NCBI GenBank assembly: GCA_028280715.1
Contig: JANQLG010000025.1
Span: 62,001-126,000 of the forward strand
DNA length: 64,000 nt
Source: Spongiibacteraceae bacterium
Lineage (GTDB): Bacteria; Pseudomonadota; Gammaproteobacteria; Pseudomonadales; Dasaniaceae
Direction of reading: 5' to 3'
In this document: piece after piece, positions 1 through 8,176 of the stretch
How the letters are laid out: each line of letters begins with the position of its first letter
Numbering within the stretch: position 1 is the stretch's first letter
Program-made: the position numbers and the translations under genes
The notes under the pieces: model-generated
What the model saw: the letters and a program-made list of their open reading frames with translations, nothing else
The model's database searches: none
What the model was told of the DNA's origin: nothing

Positions 1-1
1 A

Positions 2-829
2 CTGTTGTTATATACCTTGGTTTACGGCGATTGCCGTCATCTAAAAACCTGGATGATGAGTATGCCGCCAGCGCAATCGGGCACAACCTATTTAAACTTT
101 ATCGCCTCACATGATGGCATTGGCCTGCGACCTTTGGATGGTTTGGTTGATGATGAGCATAAGGAGCAGCTCATCGCAACAATGCAATCCTTTGGCGGCA
201 AGGTGACTATGCGTAAATCCCGTGAAGGTGAAGACAAGGCCTATGAATTAAATATTGCCTTGTATGATGCATTACAAGGCACGGCTGAACAGGGTAAAGA
301 TGCCTGGCAGGATGATCGTTTTATTTGCGCTCACGCCATCATGATGGCATTAGAGGGTATTCCTGCGCTCTATATTCACAGCTTTATTGCTACACCTAAC
401 GATTATGCACGAGTAGAGCACACTGGGCGCAATCGGTCGATCAATAGACATATATGGTCTGTTGATAAACTCAATGAAGCGCTGGATAACCCGGATAGTC
501 ATCATGCCAGAATATTTCAACGCATGAATGAATTGTTATCCATTAGAAGCAGGCAGCCGGCTTTTCACCCCAATGCCACACAGTTTACTTTGCACCTGGG
601 TACAAAAGTGTTTGCATTTTGGCGACAAAGTATTAAACGTGATCAAAGTATTTTTTGTTTGTATAACGTAACCGATGAGCCGCAACAGATTAATTTATCG
701 GATATCAATTTAATCAGTACTGATGATTGGGTGGATTTAATCAGTGGTCGCAGATATACCGATCTTGAATCGCAAATGACATTAATGCCTTATCAAAGTG
801 TTTGGCTGACTAATTATCGGGCTTATTAA
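2..829 (+). CDS. GH13 subfamily 18 sugar phosphorylase (sucrose/glucosylglycerate phosphorylase-like), 5' truncated
   Basis: This is the C-terminal part of an alpha-amylase-fold phosphorylase; the frame is already open at the window edge, so the true start lies outside. The stretch around NFIASHDGIGLRP carries the conserved SHDG that holds the transition-state-stabilising Asp of GH13. Further on, GIPALYIHSF, a TGRNRSINR motif and a C-terminal beta domain ending in MPYQSVWL match sucrose and glucosylglycerate phosphorylases (YcjM-like), which split a glucoside with phosphate to give glucose 1-phosphate. The nucleophile and acid/base residues lie upstream and cannot be checked. The exact acceptor cannot be told from this fragment. 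The carbonic anhydrase gene begins 20 bases after the stop and may be co-transcribed. Confidence 0.85.
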   Translation: MLLYTLVYGDCRHLKTWMMSMPPAQSGTTYLNFIASHDGIGLRPLDGLVDDEHKEQLIATMQSFGGKVTMRKSREGEDKAYELNIALYDALQGTAEQGKDAWQDDRFICAHAIMMALEGIPALYIHSFIATPNDYARVEHTGRNRSINRHIWSVDKLNEALDNPDSHHARIFQRMNELLSIRSRQPAFHPNATQFTLHLGTKVFAFWRQSIKRDQSIFCLYNVTDEPQQINLSDINLISTDDWVDLISGRRYTDLESQMTLMPYQSVWLTNYRAY

Positions 830-849
830 AGAAATATTCAGGATATTTT

Positions 850-1488
850 ATGAGTGATATTCAAGCGTTAATAGATGGCTTTAAAGCCTTTCATCAAGAG
901 TATGTAGAAGATAAAGATGGAGTTTATAAGGGATTGGCGCAGTATGGCCCGCATTCAAAGATTTTGATGATTGCCAGCTGTGATTCGCGGGTAGATCCAG
1001 CCATCATCACAAACTCCAGTGCTGGTGATTTAATGGTTATTCGGAATATTGGCAACTTGGTTCCTCCTTACATGGTGGACAGTGCATTTCAGGAAACACA
1101 GGCGGCTATTGAGTTTGCTGTTTGCTACTTGCATGTTGAGCATATTATTGTGATGGGGCATTCACGTTGTGCAGGGATTCGTAGTGTGCTAACACGTGTT
1201 GTGGATGACAGTGATCCAGTGTCACCACTAGAGAAGTGGACGTCTATTATTGAACCCACTGCTCGTGAAGTGATGGCGGATATGCCTGATAGCGATCTCG
1301 ATGAGCAGGCTTGTGCTTGCAGTCGTAGAGCACTAGCCGTGTCATTAAAAAATCTTGAGGAATACCCCTGGATAAAAGAACATCTCGATAAGCAACAAAT
1401 AGAGTTGCATGGATGGTACTTTAATCTTTCAGATGGAATGCTAGAACGGTATAACGAAGAAGAAAAGAAGTTTGAGTTACTCTATTAA
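850..1488 (+). CDS. can: beta-class carbonic anhydrase
   Basis: It interconverts CO2 and bicarbonate, supplying bicarbonate to carboxylases in the cytoplasm. The zinc ligands are visible: Cys44 in CDSRVDP, and His104 and Cys107 in GHSRCAG. The Asp45-Arg47 dyad of the active site is also present. The length of 212 residues is normal for the family. The ATG is preceded by AGGA (TTCAGGATATTTT), which supports this start. It follows the sugar phosphorylase gene by 20 bases and converges on the CheX-like gene, with only 16 bases between the stop codons. The family call is firm; the symbol follows E. coli usage and the physiological partner is not evident from context. Confidence 0.93.
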   Translation: MSDIQALIDGFKAFHQEYVEDKDGVYKGLAQYGPHSKILMIASCDSRVDPAIITNSSAGDLMVIRNIGNLVPPYMVDSAFQETQAAIEFAVCYLHVEHIIVMGHSRCAGIRSVLTRVVDDSDPVSPLEKWTSIIEPTAREVMADMPDSDLDEQACACSRRALAVSLKNLEEYPWIKEHLDKQQIELHGWYFNLSDGMLERYNEEEKKFELLY

Positions 1489-1504
1489 TAAACCTTATTT
1501 TCAA

Positions 1505-1966
1505 TTATTGAAAGCATAGCTCGACATAAAACTGCCCTGCCTGGGTTTGAAAGGGTAAAACAATAGGGGACACATCAATGCTATGTTGAATGATTTGGTT
1601 TTTACCAATTAATGTATTAGGTAAGGTTAAGTCGAGCTCAATCCCTTGTTCTGAATATAAACGTTTGGCGTTACCGGTGATCATATTTGTTACTTCGCCA
1701 ACGACATCGACGACGGTTTCGTCGATATTGTCTATTTCTTCACCAAGCATTTTTTGTGTGATATCCAAAATAGCAGCTTCAGAAAAGCTGATAGCCAATG
1801 AGCCCTTTGCTTGAGGGCCGGTGAGATCAATCATTCCTGTGACATCACCCAATGCTACATTGCTATCTTTTTTAGATGGTTTGCCTGGTTTGGCATCGAT
1901 CATGGCCATTGTTGAAAGAACAGTTACTGTTGATTCAAGTAGCGGGTTTATAAATTTCACATTCAT
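1505..1966 (-). CDS. CheX-like chemotaxis phosphatase-domain protein
   Basis: A 153-residue single-domain protein with the CheX/CheC-like fold. The helix near residues 88-100 reads VVGEVTNMITGNAK, which contains the E..N pair used by CheX to dephosphorylate CheY~P. The rest alternates strands and helices as in CheX (LGDVTGMIDL, GSLAISFSE). There is no signal peptide or membrane segment, so it acts in the cytoplasm. No other chemotaxis gene is nearby; the next gene upstream on this strand is a hybrid histidine kinase with a receiver domain, which could be a partner, but that is inference. Free-standing CheX-domain proteins of this kind are common in marine gammaproteobacteria, and their receiver partners are usually unknown. 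Confidence 0.8.
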   Translation of the reverse strand: MNVKFINPLLESTVTVLSTMAMIDAKPGKPSKKDSNVALGDVTGMIDLTGPQAKGSLAISFSEAAILDITQKMLGEEIDNIDETVVDVVGEVTNMITGNAKRLYSEQGIELDLTLPNTLIGKNQIIQHSIDVSPIVLPFQTQAGQFYVELCFQ

Positions 1967-2090
1967 CCGAGAGAAAACTTTATTGTGGTCAATATCCTAC
2001 AAAGGATAGTTCGCCTTCCAAATTTTACAACTGATAAATACGATTTGAGTTATAGCAAGGACCTGTTAGACATGATAGGGGAATAAGGTG

Positions 2091-4568
2091 TTAAACAGCT
2101 GTGAGCTTGCCGTGTTGCAACCAGCGGGTCACCTTGGTTAACAAGATGTCACGATTAATCGGTTTTTTAATATAGTCATTCATGCCGGCATCCATACAGC
2201 GTTGACTATCCATTGTCATTGCGTTGGCAGTTACCGCAATAATCGGGACGTTACAATAGACAGCGCCACTGCTACGGATGGTTTCAGTTGCCTGAAAACC
2301 ATCAATAATTGGCATTTGACAATCCATCATAATCAAATCAATGGGTTGGTCTTCCAATAGTTGTAAGGCCTCCTGGCCATTGTTGACAGTCAGTAATATA
2401 CAGTCCATATCTTGTAGCATGCCCTTTAAGACCATTTGATTAACAGGGTTGTCTTCTGCAATCAATATTGTTTTTGGACTGACAGGCATGGTGCTGAGAC
2501 TTTCGTCATCAGTAGTGTGAGATGGAATGTGAGCTGGCACATCGTGGCTACTTTGTTTCAACGGCAAATACAAGGTGATAGAGGTTCCCTTGTTGGCTGA
2601 TGATTGTATGTCTATATAGCCATGCATGTAATCAACCAGCTGTTTACAAATAGCTAAACCAATGCCCAGTCCCTGAAAGCTTCTATTATTGCTACTATCA
2701 AGCTGTTGGAACGCATTAAAGATAGTTTCCAGTTTATCATTGGGTATGCCTTCACCAGTATCAATAACGGTTATGCTTAATTGTTTTTTACCAGTACTTT
2801 CGTTAACTTGACTACCAATATTAATTTGTACCTTGCCCTGATGTGTAAATTTAATCGCATTATCCACCAGTTGTTTAACAACCAGTAAAATATGTTCTTT
2901 GTCGCCCCTAATAACAGCGGGAACATGTTTATCTACAGTGAAAGAAAAATCGAGGCCCTTCGCAAGACATTTTTGACGAAATTCCATAAAAACAGGGTTG
3001 AATGATTCGCGAATTTCAAAGTTTTCCGATTTAATATTCAATTCGCCAGATTGAATTTCAGAAAATCTTAAAATGGAATCAATCATAGAAGTCATCTCGC
3101 GCGCTGACTGCCGCGCAGAGTCGATATAGTTACGCTGAGAATTACTCATATTGCCCGTTTTTATTAATCCTAAAGATCCTTCTACACCGTTCATCGGGGT
3201 GCGCAATTCATGGCTGATAGTCGCCAGGAATTGGTCTTTTAAAATATTGTTTTTTTCTACTTGATTGAGGGCGTTGTTGAGTTCTTGGTTTGCGGTAGAG
3301 AGTTGTTCTTGCGAAAGCCGTAACTTATGTTCATTGCTGAGTATGCTCTTGTTGTAACGATCTGCTAGTGCAAACGAGAGCAAAATAACGTGTAGTATTA
3401 TTGCAATGTTGTCCGAGTTAGATGTTAATTCGGTATAGGGTAATAGTCCTCTAAAGGTGGCAACTGTTACGGTCATACCTGCATATAAAGTAAGCCAACT
3501 AATCAGAAAATATCTGGCGGTTTTGTCGCCCGATAGTATCTGCACGCTTGTTATATAGATGGTGGTAATGGATACACATATAAATAGCGTATAAGCAAGT
3601 AGTGTGGCGGTTATATTTGATAGCACAAAACTTGCGAAAGCCGTGACCAATAAAGCTACCGAAAGAAATCGAGTGATGGGTATGATTTTGGGTAAGTTAC
3701 TTTTAATTCGTAAAAAATAGCTCGCGAATAACAGACCAAATAAAAAGTATAAACAACTAAAGAAAATTTGATAATCAGGGCCCAATAAAAATTCAGGAAT
3801 AAACTTTGCGAACGAGTTCATTTCAGAGTTGGCAATGACGGTCAATAAACATAGTAGGTAAGCGACGAAAAAGAGATAGCCCTTGCTTCCGAATGCTAAG
3901 AAAAGGAAAAAGCCATAAAGCCCTATGGCTAGTACAACCCCGTATTCCAAACCACTCCAAATATTAGAACTGACAATGTGTTCCACTGCAGAGTCGTTTG
4001 AGTGAAGAGCAACCGGGACCTTAATAGCTCTTGTTGATTCAATGCGTAAAAAAATTGTCGTACTACCCACAGCAATGTCTATTGGCCCGACCATGTGACT
4101 GGGAACTGATTTGGCTGCCGGGTTTGTTGGTTGGGTGTAGTGGGTGACATCTTCCTCGTTAACAATATAAAGATCGACTGATCGGGTGAAAGGGCTGTCG
4201 ATATCCAGAAACCACATTGACTCGGTATCAGTGGCAGGATCATTATTATTAATTTCTGCGTAGAGCCAAATGACGCCTGAGCGTATGTCTGTGTCTGTGT
4301 GAGCGTGTGTCGGAGGATAAAATTCGTCGATATATTGGTTTTGCAGAAGTTCATCTATAGTGACTTCGTTTTTAAAATCTTGATACCAATAAAAATGCGG
4401 GCTTAGGTTTAATGGTGTTTGGTCTGATTGAATATCTAAAGCAAATGTGTTGTGAACCGTCGCAGTTATAAATAGAAAACAATGAAATAAAAACTTCAAT
4501 ACCGAATAGAAGGAGCGGTGCGGGATATAAGAGCAGTTAAAATCTTTGGGTAATACCGCTGGCAGCAT
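2091..4568 (-). CDS. 7TMR-DISM hybrid sensor histidine kinase with C-terminal receiver domain
   Basis: Membrane sensor kinase of 825 residues from the ATG at 4568. Order: hydrophobic signal segment (about 20-43), periplasmic 7TMR-DISM extracellular domain (about 50-195), seven transmembrane helices (about 205-400), a short coiled coil, HisKA, HATPase_c, receiver. The phospho-acceptor His is about residue 453 in ISHELRTPMNG. The N box is VDNAIKF, the G boxes are DTGEG and GLGIGL, and the receiver Asp is about residue 749 in MMDCQMP. The frame stays open to a GTG at 4727, but that would add 53 residues crossing short DNA repeats, ahead of an otherwise normal signal segment, so the ATG is preferred. 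The ligand is unknown. Hybrid kinases usually relay to an Hpt protein; an Hpt domain occurs at 24.2 kb, but a link is unproven. Confidence 0.9.
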   Translation of the reverse strand: MLPAVLPKDFNCSYIPHRSFYSVLKFLFHCFLFITATVHNTFALDIQSDQTPLNLSPHFYWYQDFKNEVTIDELLQNQYIDEFYPPTHAHTDTDIRSGVIWLYAEINNNDPATDTESMWFLDIDSPFTRSVDLYIVNEEDVTHYTQPTNPAAKSVPSHMVGPIDIAVGSTTIFLRIESTRAIKVPVALHSNDSAVEHIVSSNIWSGLEYGVVLAIGLYGFFLFLAFGSKGYLFFVAYLLCLLTVIANSEMNSFAKFIPEFLLGPDYQIFFSCLYFLFGLLFASYFLRIKSNLPKIIPITRFLSVALLVTAFASFVLSNITATLLAYTLFICVSITTIYITSVQILSGDKTARYFLISWLTLYAGMTVTVATFRGLLPYTELTSNSDNIAIILHVILLSFALADRYNKSILSNEHKLRLSQEQLSTANQELNNALNQVEKNNILKDQFLATISHELRTPMNGVEGSLGLIKTGNMSNSQRNYIDSARQSAREMTSMIDSILRFSEIQSGELNIKSENFEIRESFNPVFMEFRQKCLAKGLDFSFTVDKHVPAVIRGDKEHILLVVKQLVDNAIKFTHQGKVQINIGSQVNESTGKKQLSITVIDTGEGIPNDKLETIFNAFQQLDSSNNRSFQGLGIGLAICKQLVDYMHGYIDIQSSANKGTSITLYLPLKQSSHDVPAHIPSHTTDDESLSTMPVSPKTILIAEDNPVNQMVLKGMLQDMDCILLTVNNGQEALQLLEDQPIDLIMMDCQMPIIDGFQATETIRSSGAVYCNVPIIAVTANAMTMDSQRCMDAGMNDYIKKPINRDILLTKVTRWLQHGKLTAV

Positions 4569-4570
4569 TG

Positions 4571-4635
4571 TTTGACCTGTATTTACAACCTGTAGGTTAA
4601 TTTTGCCTGGAATTACAATTTGCCTAGAATTACAA
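4571..4635. repeat. Short 17-base direct repeats upstream of the hybrid kinase
   Basis: Two adjacent 17-base copies (4602-4618 and 4619-4635, one mismatch, pattern TTTGCCTrGAATTACAA) follow a more diverged copy at 4571-4588 (TTTGACCTGTATTTACAA). They sit just upstream of the preferred ATG of the histidine kinase gene. This argues that the stretch is leader or promoter DNA rather than coding sequence. Confidence 0.5.
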
Positions 4636-4805
4636 AGATTAGGCGTAAGTTCCGAATCTTCTGTAACAGCAAAAAACTGAAAGTATACTTTAGTTTTTAC
4701 TGGGCTAAATAGAATACGTAATTGCACTTACAATTCAGTAAGTTAGCGTGAATAATGTCACTCATCCGTGTGAATTTTTGGGGGTATGAATAGGGGGTGA
4801 ATAAA

Positions 4806-4832
4806 AGGTGCTTTTTTTGAAAAAAAGCACCT
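4806..4832 (-). terminator. Rho-independent terminator-like hairpin
   Basis: A near-perfect palindrome, AGGTGCTTTTTTT then AAAAAAAGCACCT with a two-base centre, lies 10 bases past the stop of the DUF1499 gene. On the minus strand it is followed by TTTTATT. The long A/T inner stem makes it unusual, but position and symmetry fit a terminator for the leftward gene. Confidence 0.65.
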
Positions 4833-4842
4833 GCGGGAATGT

Positions 4843-5568
4843 TTAATCAATACGATTAAATGCTTCTACAAAGCGACCTATACGACTGGCATTGGCGCCC
4901 AGGTCGCTGACGCCTACTCTGGATACTGATCTCAAATCTATAGCACTGCCGCCATTGCTTGTCGGGGTGATGCGAATCACTACATCATCAATAAAGCCAA
5001 ACCAAAAGGTCGTCTCATAGGCCTCGATACGCCCCTCAGTAGCGGTTTTAGCATGGACTTCCCAGCCTAGCGATTCGGCTGTTTGTACCGCCCGATCAAA
5101 GGCATCAGCGGCTGAAAGCGATGATTCCAGTGTTTTGACATCAGGATAGGTCTCACATTGGATAGCAGCCACCTCTGCACTGTACTCAAGTGGATTACTA
5201 TTAGCACCTCGCAAAGCAACAGCATCAACGAAAACGGGTGGGTTGTCGATGTCCGTGCTGATGTTATGGATAGGGGCCCGGTTAGGGTTGGCTAGGGCAC
5301 TGGCAAATAACAACACGGCGGGAATACAGATCAAGCTGGTGTGGCGCAAAAGTGTTTTATTGGCTGGTTTGGGGCTTCTGAGTAGCCATATGGCGCTAAC
5401 CACTTCGAGTATGACGCCGCCAATAGTGGAGGCAGCCAGTATTAACAGGCCTAGGGTGAAAGGCCACAAGCCGAAACGTGAGCCCAGTGCTGAAACCGGT
5501 AGCAGGATAAGTAAGATGAACGAGAGAAAACGGATAATCGTGGCTGATTTTGAGGCATCCGAGGCCAT
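4843..5568 (-). CDS. DUF1499 family membrane protein
   Basis: A 241-residue protein of unknown function. The N-terminal half has three hydrophobic segments (about residues 10-30, 35-62 and 78-95). The C-terminal half (about 110-241) matches DUF1499: a paired helix with SLSAADAFDRAVQTAESLGW, then strands ending IRITPTSNGGSAIDLRSVSRVGVSDLGANA. That motif, with R-S-x-S-R-x-G-x-S-D-x-G, is the family signature. The soluble domain probably faces the periplasm. It is a single gene with its own terminator-like hairpin downstream. No biochemical role is established for the family. Confidence 0.8.
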   Translation of the reverse strand: MASDASKSATIIRFLSFILLILLPVSALGSRFGLWPFTLGLLILAASTIGGVILEVVSAIWLLRSPKPANKTLLRHTSLICIPAVLLFASALANPNRAPIHNISTDIDNPPVFVDAVALRGANSNPLEYSAEVAAIQCETYPDVKTLESSLSAADAFDRAVQTAESLGWEVHAKTATEGRIEAYETTFWFGFIDDVVIRITPTSNGGSAIDLRSVSRVGVSDLGANASRIGRFVEAFNRID

Positions 5569-5715
5569 AATCGGGCTCCATAAGTATTATTAAATGAAAA
5601 TGGTATTGGTAATAGCAGGCGCTAATTCACAACCCAAATACGTTACTTGAACCCAATTGGATGATCAACCGCATTGTCAGATACAGGGGCCGTAATAGCT
5701 AGTTCTTGTCCTCTA

Positions 5716-6114
5716 TTACTGTTTAACACTTTCAATGCGCTTAACTCGTCCTGCTTCTAGTGTGATTACCTTATAAAAGCCGTTATGGGGTCCGTAAATC
5801 CATTGCTCAATCTTATATTCCCGTTTGCGAGTACTCTTGTATCGGTAGTCCCCAGCCAATGTGTAGCCAATAATTTCTTCGCTGACAGGTTTGCCGCAGC
5901 GTTCTTTAACTTGAATGGCTAAGTCATTAATTTGGACTAAACGCGATCCGCAGCGCAGGGATTTATTATTTGCATAGCTAAGGGGCGAGAGTGTTATCAA
6001 GGCAATTAAGAGACACAGCGTGCTTGATTTAAGATTAAGACAAATGGTGTGCATGGGGCGAGTTGAGGTCATGGAAGTCATTGGACGATATTGATTTCTT
6101 AGTGAAAGGGGCAT
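5716..6114 (-). CDS. DUF2845 family secreted protein
   Basis: A small exported protein of unknown function. Inside the frame a signal peptide ends SPLSYA; the mature part begins NNKSLRCGSRLVQINDLAIQV and contains ERCGKP, then QWIYGP and a C-terminal GRVKRIES, all typical of DUF2845. The two cysteines are likely to form a disulfide in the periplasm. The start is uncertain: Met codons at 6114, 6081 and 6054 are all possible, and none has a good ribosome-binding site. Those at 6081 or 6054 give a more usual signal-peptide length. It is transcribed alone, divergent from the TIGR01777 epimerase gene. Confidence 0.75.
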   Translation of the reverse strand: MPLSLRNQYRPMTSMTSTRPMHTICLNLKSSTLCLLIALITLSPLSYANNKSLRCGSRLVQINDLAIQVKERCGKPVSEEIIGYTLAGDYRYKSTRKREYKIEQWIYGPHNGFYKVITLEAGRVKRIESVKQ

Positions 6115-6220
6115 AATTTCTTAAGTTATTTATTAGACCACCGTAATGCCAGTTTGCTCAAACTAGATCTTGGATTGAGTAGAATAGCCCGCTGGCGTTG
6201 GGGGCGTAACTGAGGGGACT

Positions 6221-7123
6221 ATGAAATTTCTCATTACAGGAGGCACCGGATTCATCGGCACGGCGTTATGCCGTTACTTGACGGATGAAATGCATAGTAA
6301 GCAGCATCAAGTGACAGTATTGAGCCGGCAGCCTGAGAGAGTACCGGAACTTTGTGGCCCAGAAGTCAGAGCTGTGTCAGCCTTTCAGCAGTTGAATCCT
6401 TCAGAAGTCTTTGATGTTGTCATCAATCTAGCTGGTGAACCGATCGCCGATCGTCCCTGGACGACCAAACGAAGGCAGGTCTTGCGCGATTCTCGCCTGG
6501 GCGTCAGCCGGCAACTGCTGGCTTGGCTGGAAACAGCAACGCATAAACCCAAGGTGATGATTAGTGGGTCAGCCATAGGATTTTATGGCGATCAGGGCGA
6601 CCATTTGTTAGATGAGCAATGCGATGCGGTGAACGATTTCTCCCATCAGCTCTGTCGTGATTGGGAAGCGGTGGCACTGAGTGCAGCTGATCTGGGAATA
6701 CGCGTTTGTGTTGTTCGTATAGGTCTTGTTATCGGGCCGGAGGGTGGTTTCCTTGATCGGATGATGCCGGTGTTTAAATTGGGCTTGGGAGGCCCGCTGG
6801 GAAATGGTCAACAGTGGATGTCCTGGGTTCATCGAGAGGATTTGATCGCCATAATCGACTTTTTGGCTAATCATCAGGTGTTAAACGGTGTGTTTAATGC
6901 GGTATCACCTAATCCAGTGACTAATAGCGACTTTTCCAAAGCCTTGGCTGCCCATTTACGTCGACCTTGCTGGTTACCTGTACCTGCATACGCTTTAAAG
7001 CTCGGTATGGGTGAAATGTCATCACTACTGCTTGGCAGTCAGCGGGTTGTGCCATTTCGAATTCAACAGGCTGGCTTTAATTTCAAATACGAAACATTGG
7101 GCCAGGCCTTGGCAAGTCTTTGA
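6221..7123 (+). CDS. TIGR01777 family NAD(P)-dependent epimerase (YfcH-like)
   Basis: Extended short-chain dehydrogenase/reductase with the N-terminal Rossmann motif GGTGFIGTAL at residues 7-16. The central INLAGEPIADRPW and SGSAIGFYGDQGD segments, and the later GPLGNGQQWMSWVHREDL, are hallmarks of the YfcH/TIGR01777 group. The usual SDR Tyr-x-x-x-Lys is not obvious, as is common in this group. The C-terminal DUF1731 region (about residues 250-298) includes RPCWLPVPA and SQRVVP. The substrate is not established; roles in cell-division or envelope metabolism have been suggested for relatives. The 300-residue length is normal. It stands alone, divergent from the DUF2845 gene. Confidence 0.9.
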   Translation: MKFLITGGTGFIGTALCRYLTDEMHSKQHQVTVLSRQPERVPELCGPEVRAVSAFQQLNPSEVFDVVINLAGEPIADRPWTTKRRQVLRDSRLGVSRQLLAWLETATHKPKVMISGSAIGFYGDQGDHLLDEQCDAVNDFSHQLCRDWEAVALSAADLGIRVCVVRIGLVIGPEGGFLDRMMPVFKLGLGGPLGNGQQWMSWVHREDLIAIIDFLANHQVLNGVFNAVSPNPVTNSDFSKALAAHLRRPCWLPVPAYALKLGMGEMSSLLLGSQRVVPFRIQQAGFNFKYETLGQALASL

Positions 7124-7174
7124 TGACAAGCCCTGATAGTTTGTGGGTGGTCTAACTTATGTGCGGCTAACTTA

Positions 7175-7210
7175 TAAGAGTCTAATAGTTAGTAAGAGTC
7201 TAATAGTTAG
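7175..7210. repeat. Exact 18-base tandem duplication upstream of trmH
   Basis: TAAGAGTCTAATAGTTAG occurs twice in direct succession (7175-7192 and 7193-7210). The second copy ends 13 bases before a TATAAT hexamer, so the duplication falls across the expected -35 and upstream promoter region of trmH. Confidence 0.85.
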
Positions 7211-7223
7211 CGCAAAGCTCGTT

Positions 7224-7229
7224 TATAAT
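7224..7229 (+). promoter_or_regulatory. Candidate -10 element for trmH
   Basis: A perfect TATAAT lies 31 bases ahead of the trmH start. No clear TTGACA-like -35 is found at the usual distance; the space is occupied by the 18-base duplication. It is called on the hexamer and position only. Confidence 0.4.
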
Positions 7230-7260
7230 GCCGGGTCAATGAGTTGCTAAATAATTACTT

Positions 7261-7992
7261 ATGACACCCGAACGCTTTCAAAGAATCACTTCTATCCTCA
7301 ATCAGCGCCAGCCAGACTTAACCGTCATTACCGATTATGTTCACAAGGGCCGAAACTTATCCGCTATTGTGCGTACTGCTGATGCAGTTGGGGTCAGTGA
7401 TGTGCACTGCGTAATTGGAGATAAAGACTACCGTTCCTTTCGAGGCACGGCGTTGGGTAGTCATCGTTGGGTTAATGTTGAACGCTATCGGCAAATTAAT
7501 GAGCCGGTTAATGCACTTAAAGCACAGGGCTTTCAAGTTGTGGTAGCTCACTTGTCATCTGAGGCGGTGGATTTCCATGATATTGATTACACCAAGCCTA
7601 CAGCGATACTGATGGGGGCGGAAAAAGAGGGCGTCAGTAATGAAGCGGCAGAGTTAGCTGACGCACATATTACTATACCGATGGTGGGTATGGTCGAATC
7701 CTATAATGTATCGGTGGCCGCAGGAATTATCCTAACGGAAGCACAACGCCAGCGACAGCAGGCGGGAATGTATGATCAGCGTCGAATTGATCAGGTTACG
7801 TTTGATAAATTATTTTTCGAATGGGCTCACCCCAAACTGACACAGTTTTGTAAATATCATCACCTGCCTTATCCACCATTACGTGAGGATGGTGAGCTGG
7901 TAGATCCTTCGGGTTGGTATGCCCAGGCCAAGGTATCAATCGAGCGATGGAGACAATATCAGGGAAAACAACAGGACGTGGCCAATGGCTAA
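7261..7992 (+). CDS. trmH: tRNA (guanosine(18)-2'-O)-methyltransferase
   Basis: SpoU/TrmH-type (SPOUT) methyltransferase, 243 residues, that methylates the 2'-OH of G18 in the D-loop of tRNAs with S-adenosylmethionine. Motif 1 is KGRNLSAIVRTADAVGV near residues 29-45, with the catalytic Arg and Asn. Motif 2 is LMGAEKEGVSNEA near residues 118-130, and motif 3 is YNVSVAAGIIL near 148-158; together they form the knotted cofactor site. The C-terminal extension matches TrmH rather than TrmL or RlmB. Its last codons overlap the start of the following small membrane protein by 8 bases, which implies translational coupling. Confidence 0.92.
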   Translation: MTPERFQRITSILNQRQPDLTVITDYVHKGRNLSAIVRTADAVGVSDVHCVIGDKDYRSFRGTALGSHRWVNVERYRQINEPVNALKAQGFQVVVAHLSSEAVDFHDIDYTKPTAILMGAEKEGVSNEAAELADAHITIPMVGMVESYNVSVAAGIILTEAQRQRQQAGMYDQRRIDQVTFDKLFFEWAHPKLTQFCKYHHLPYPPLREDGELVDPSGWYAQAKVSIERWRQYQGKQQDVANG

Positions 7993-8167
7993 TCTATTTA
8001 TCATTTTATTATTGTTGTTTGCTGCATTGGCAGTTGTAGTCATGTTGACGGAGCGCTATGGCAAACGATTAGAGCCAGAGGAGCAGTCGCGCATGTGGCG
8101 CATATTGGTAGTCCTGATCGGTATTATGTTGATCGCGCGTATAATTCAATTCTATGCGGGAGGGTGA
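7985..8167 (+). CDS. Small two-helix membrane protein overlapping trmH
   Basis: A 60-residue protein, MANLFIILLLLF to the C-terminal IQFYAGG. It has two hydrophobic helices (about residues 3-20 and 41-57) joined by a charged loop rich in Glu and Arg (RYGKRLEPEEQSR). The ATG at 7985 overlaps the end of trmH, and an AGGA-like stretch (CAGGACGTGGCC) upstream can serve as its ribosome-binding site. The same frame opens further upstream inside trmH, but that part reads like an out-of-frame shadow. The function is unknown; the overlap with trmH is the main evidence that it is real. Confidence 0.6.
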   Translation: MANLFIILLLLFAALAVVVMLTERYGKRLEPEEQSRMWRILVVLIGIMLIARIIQFYAGG

Positions 8168-8176
8168 GACAAAATA

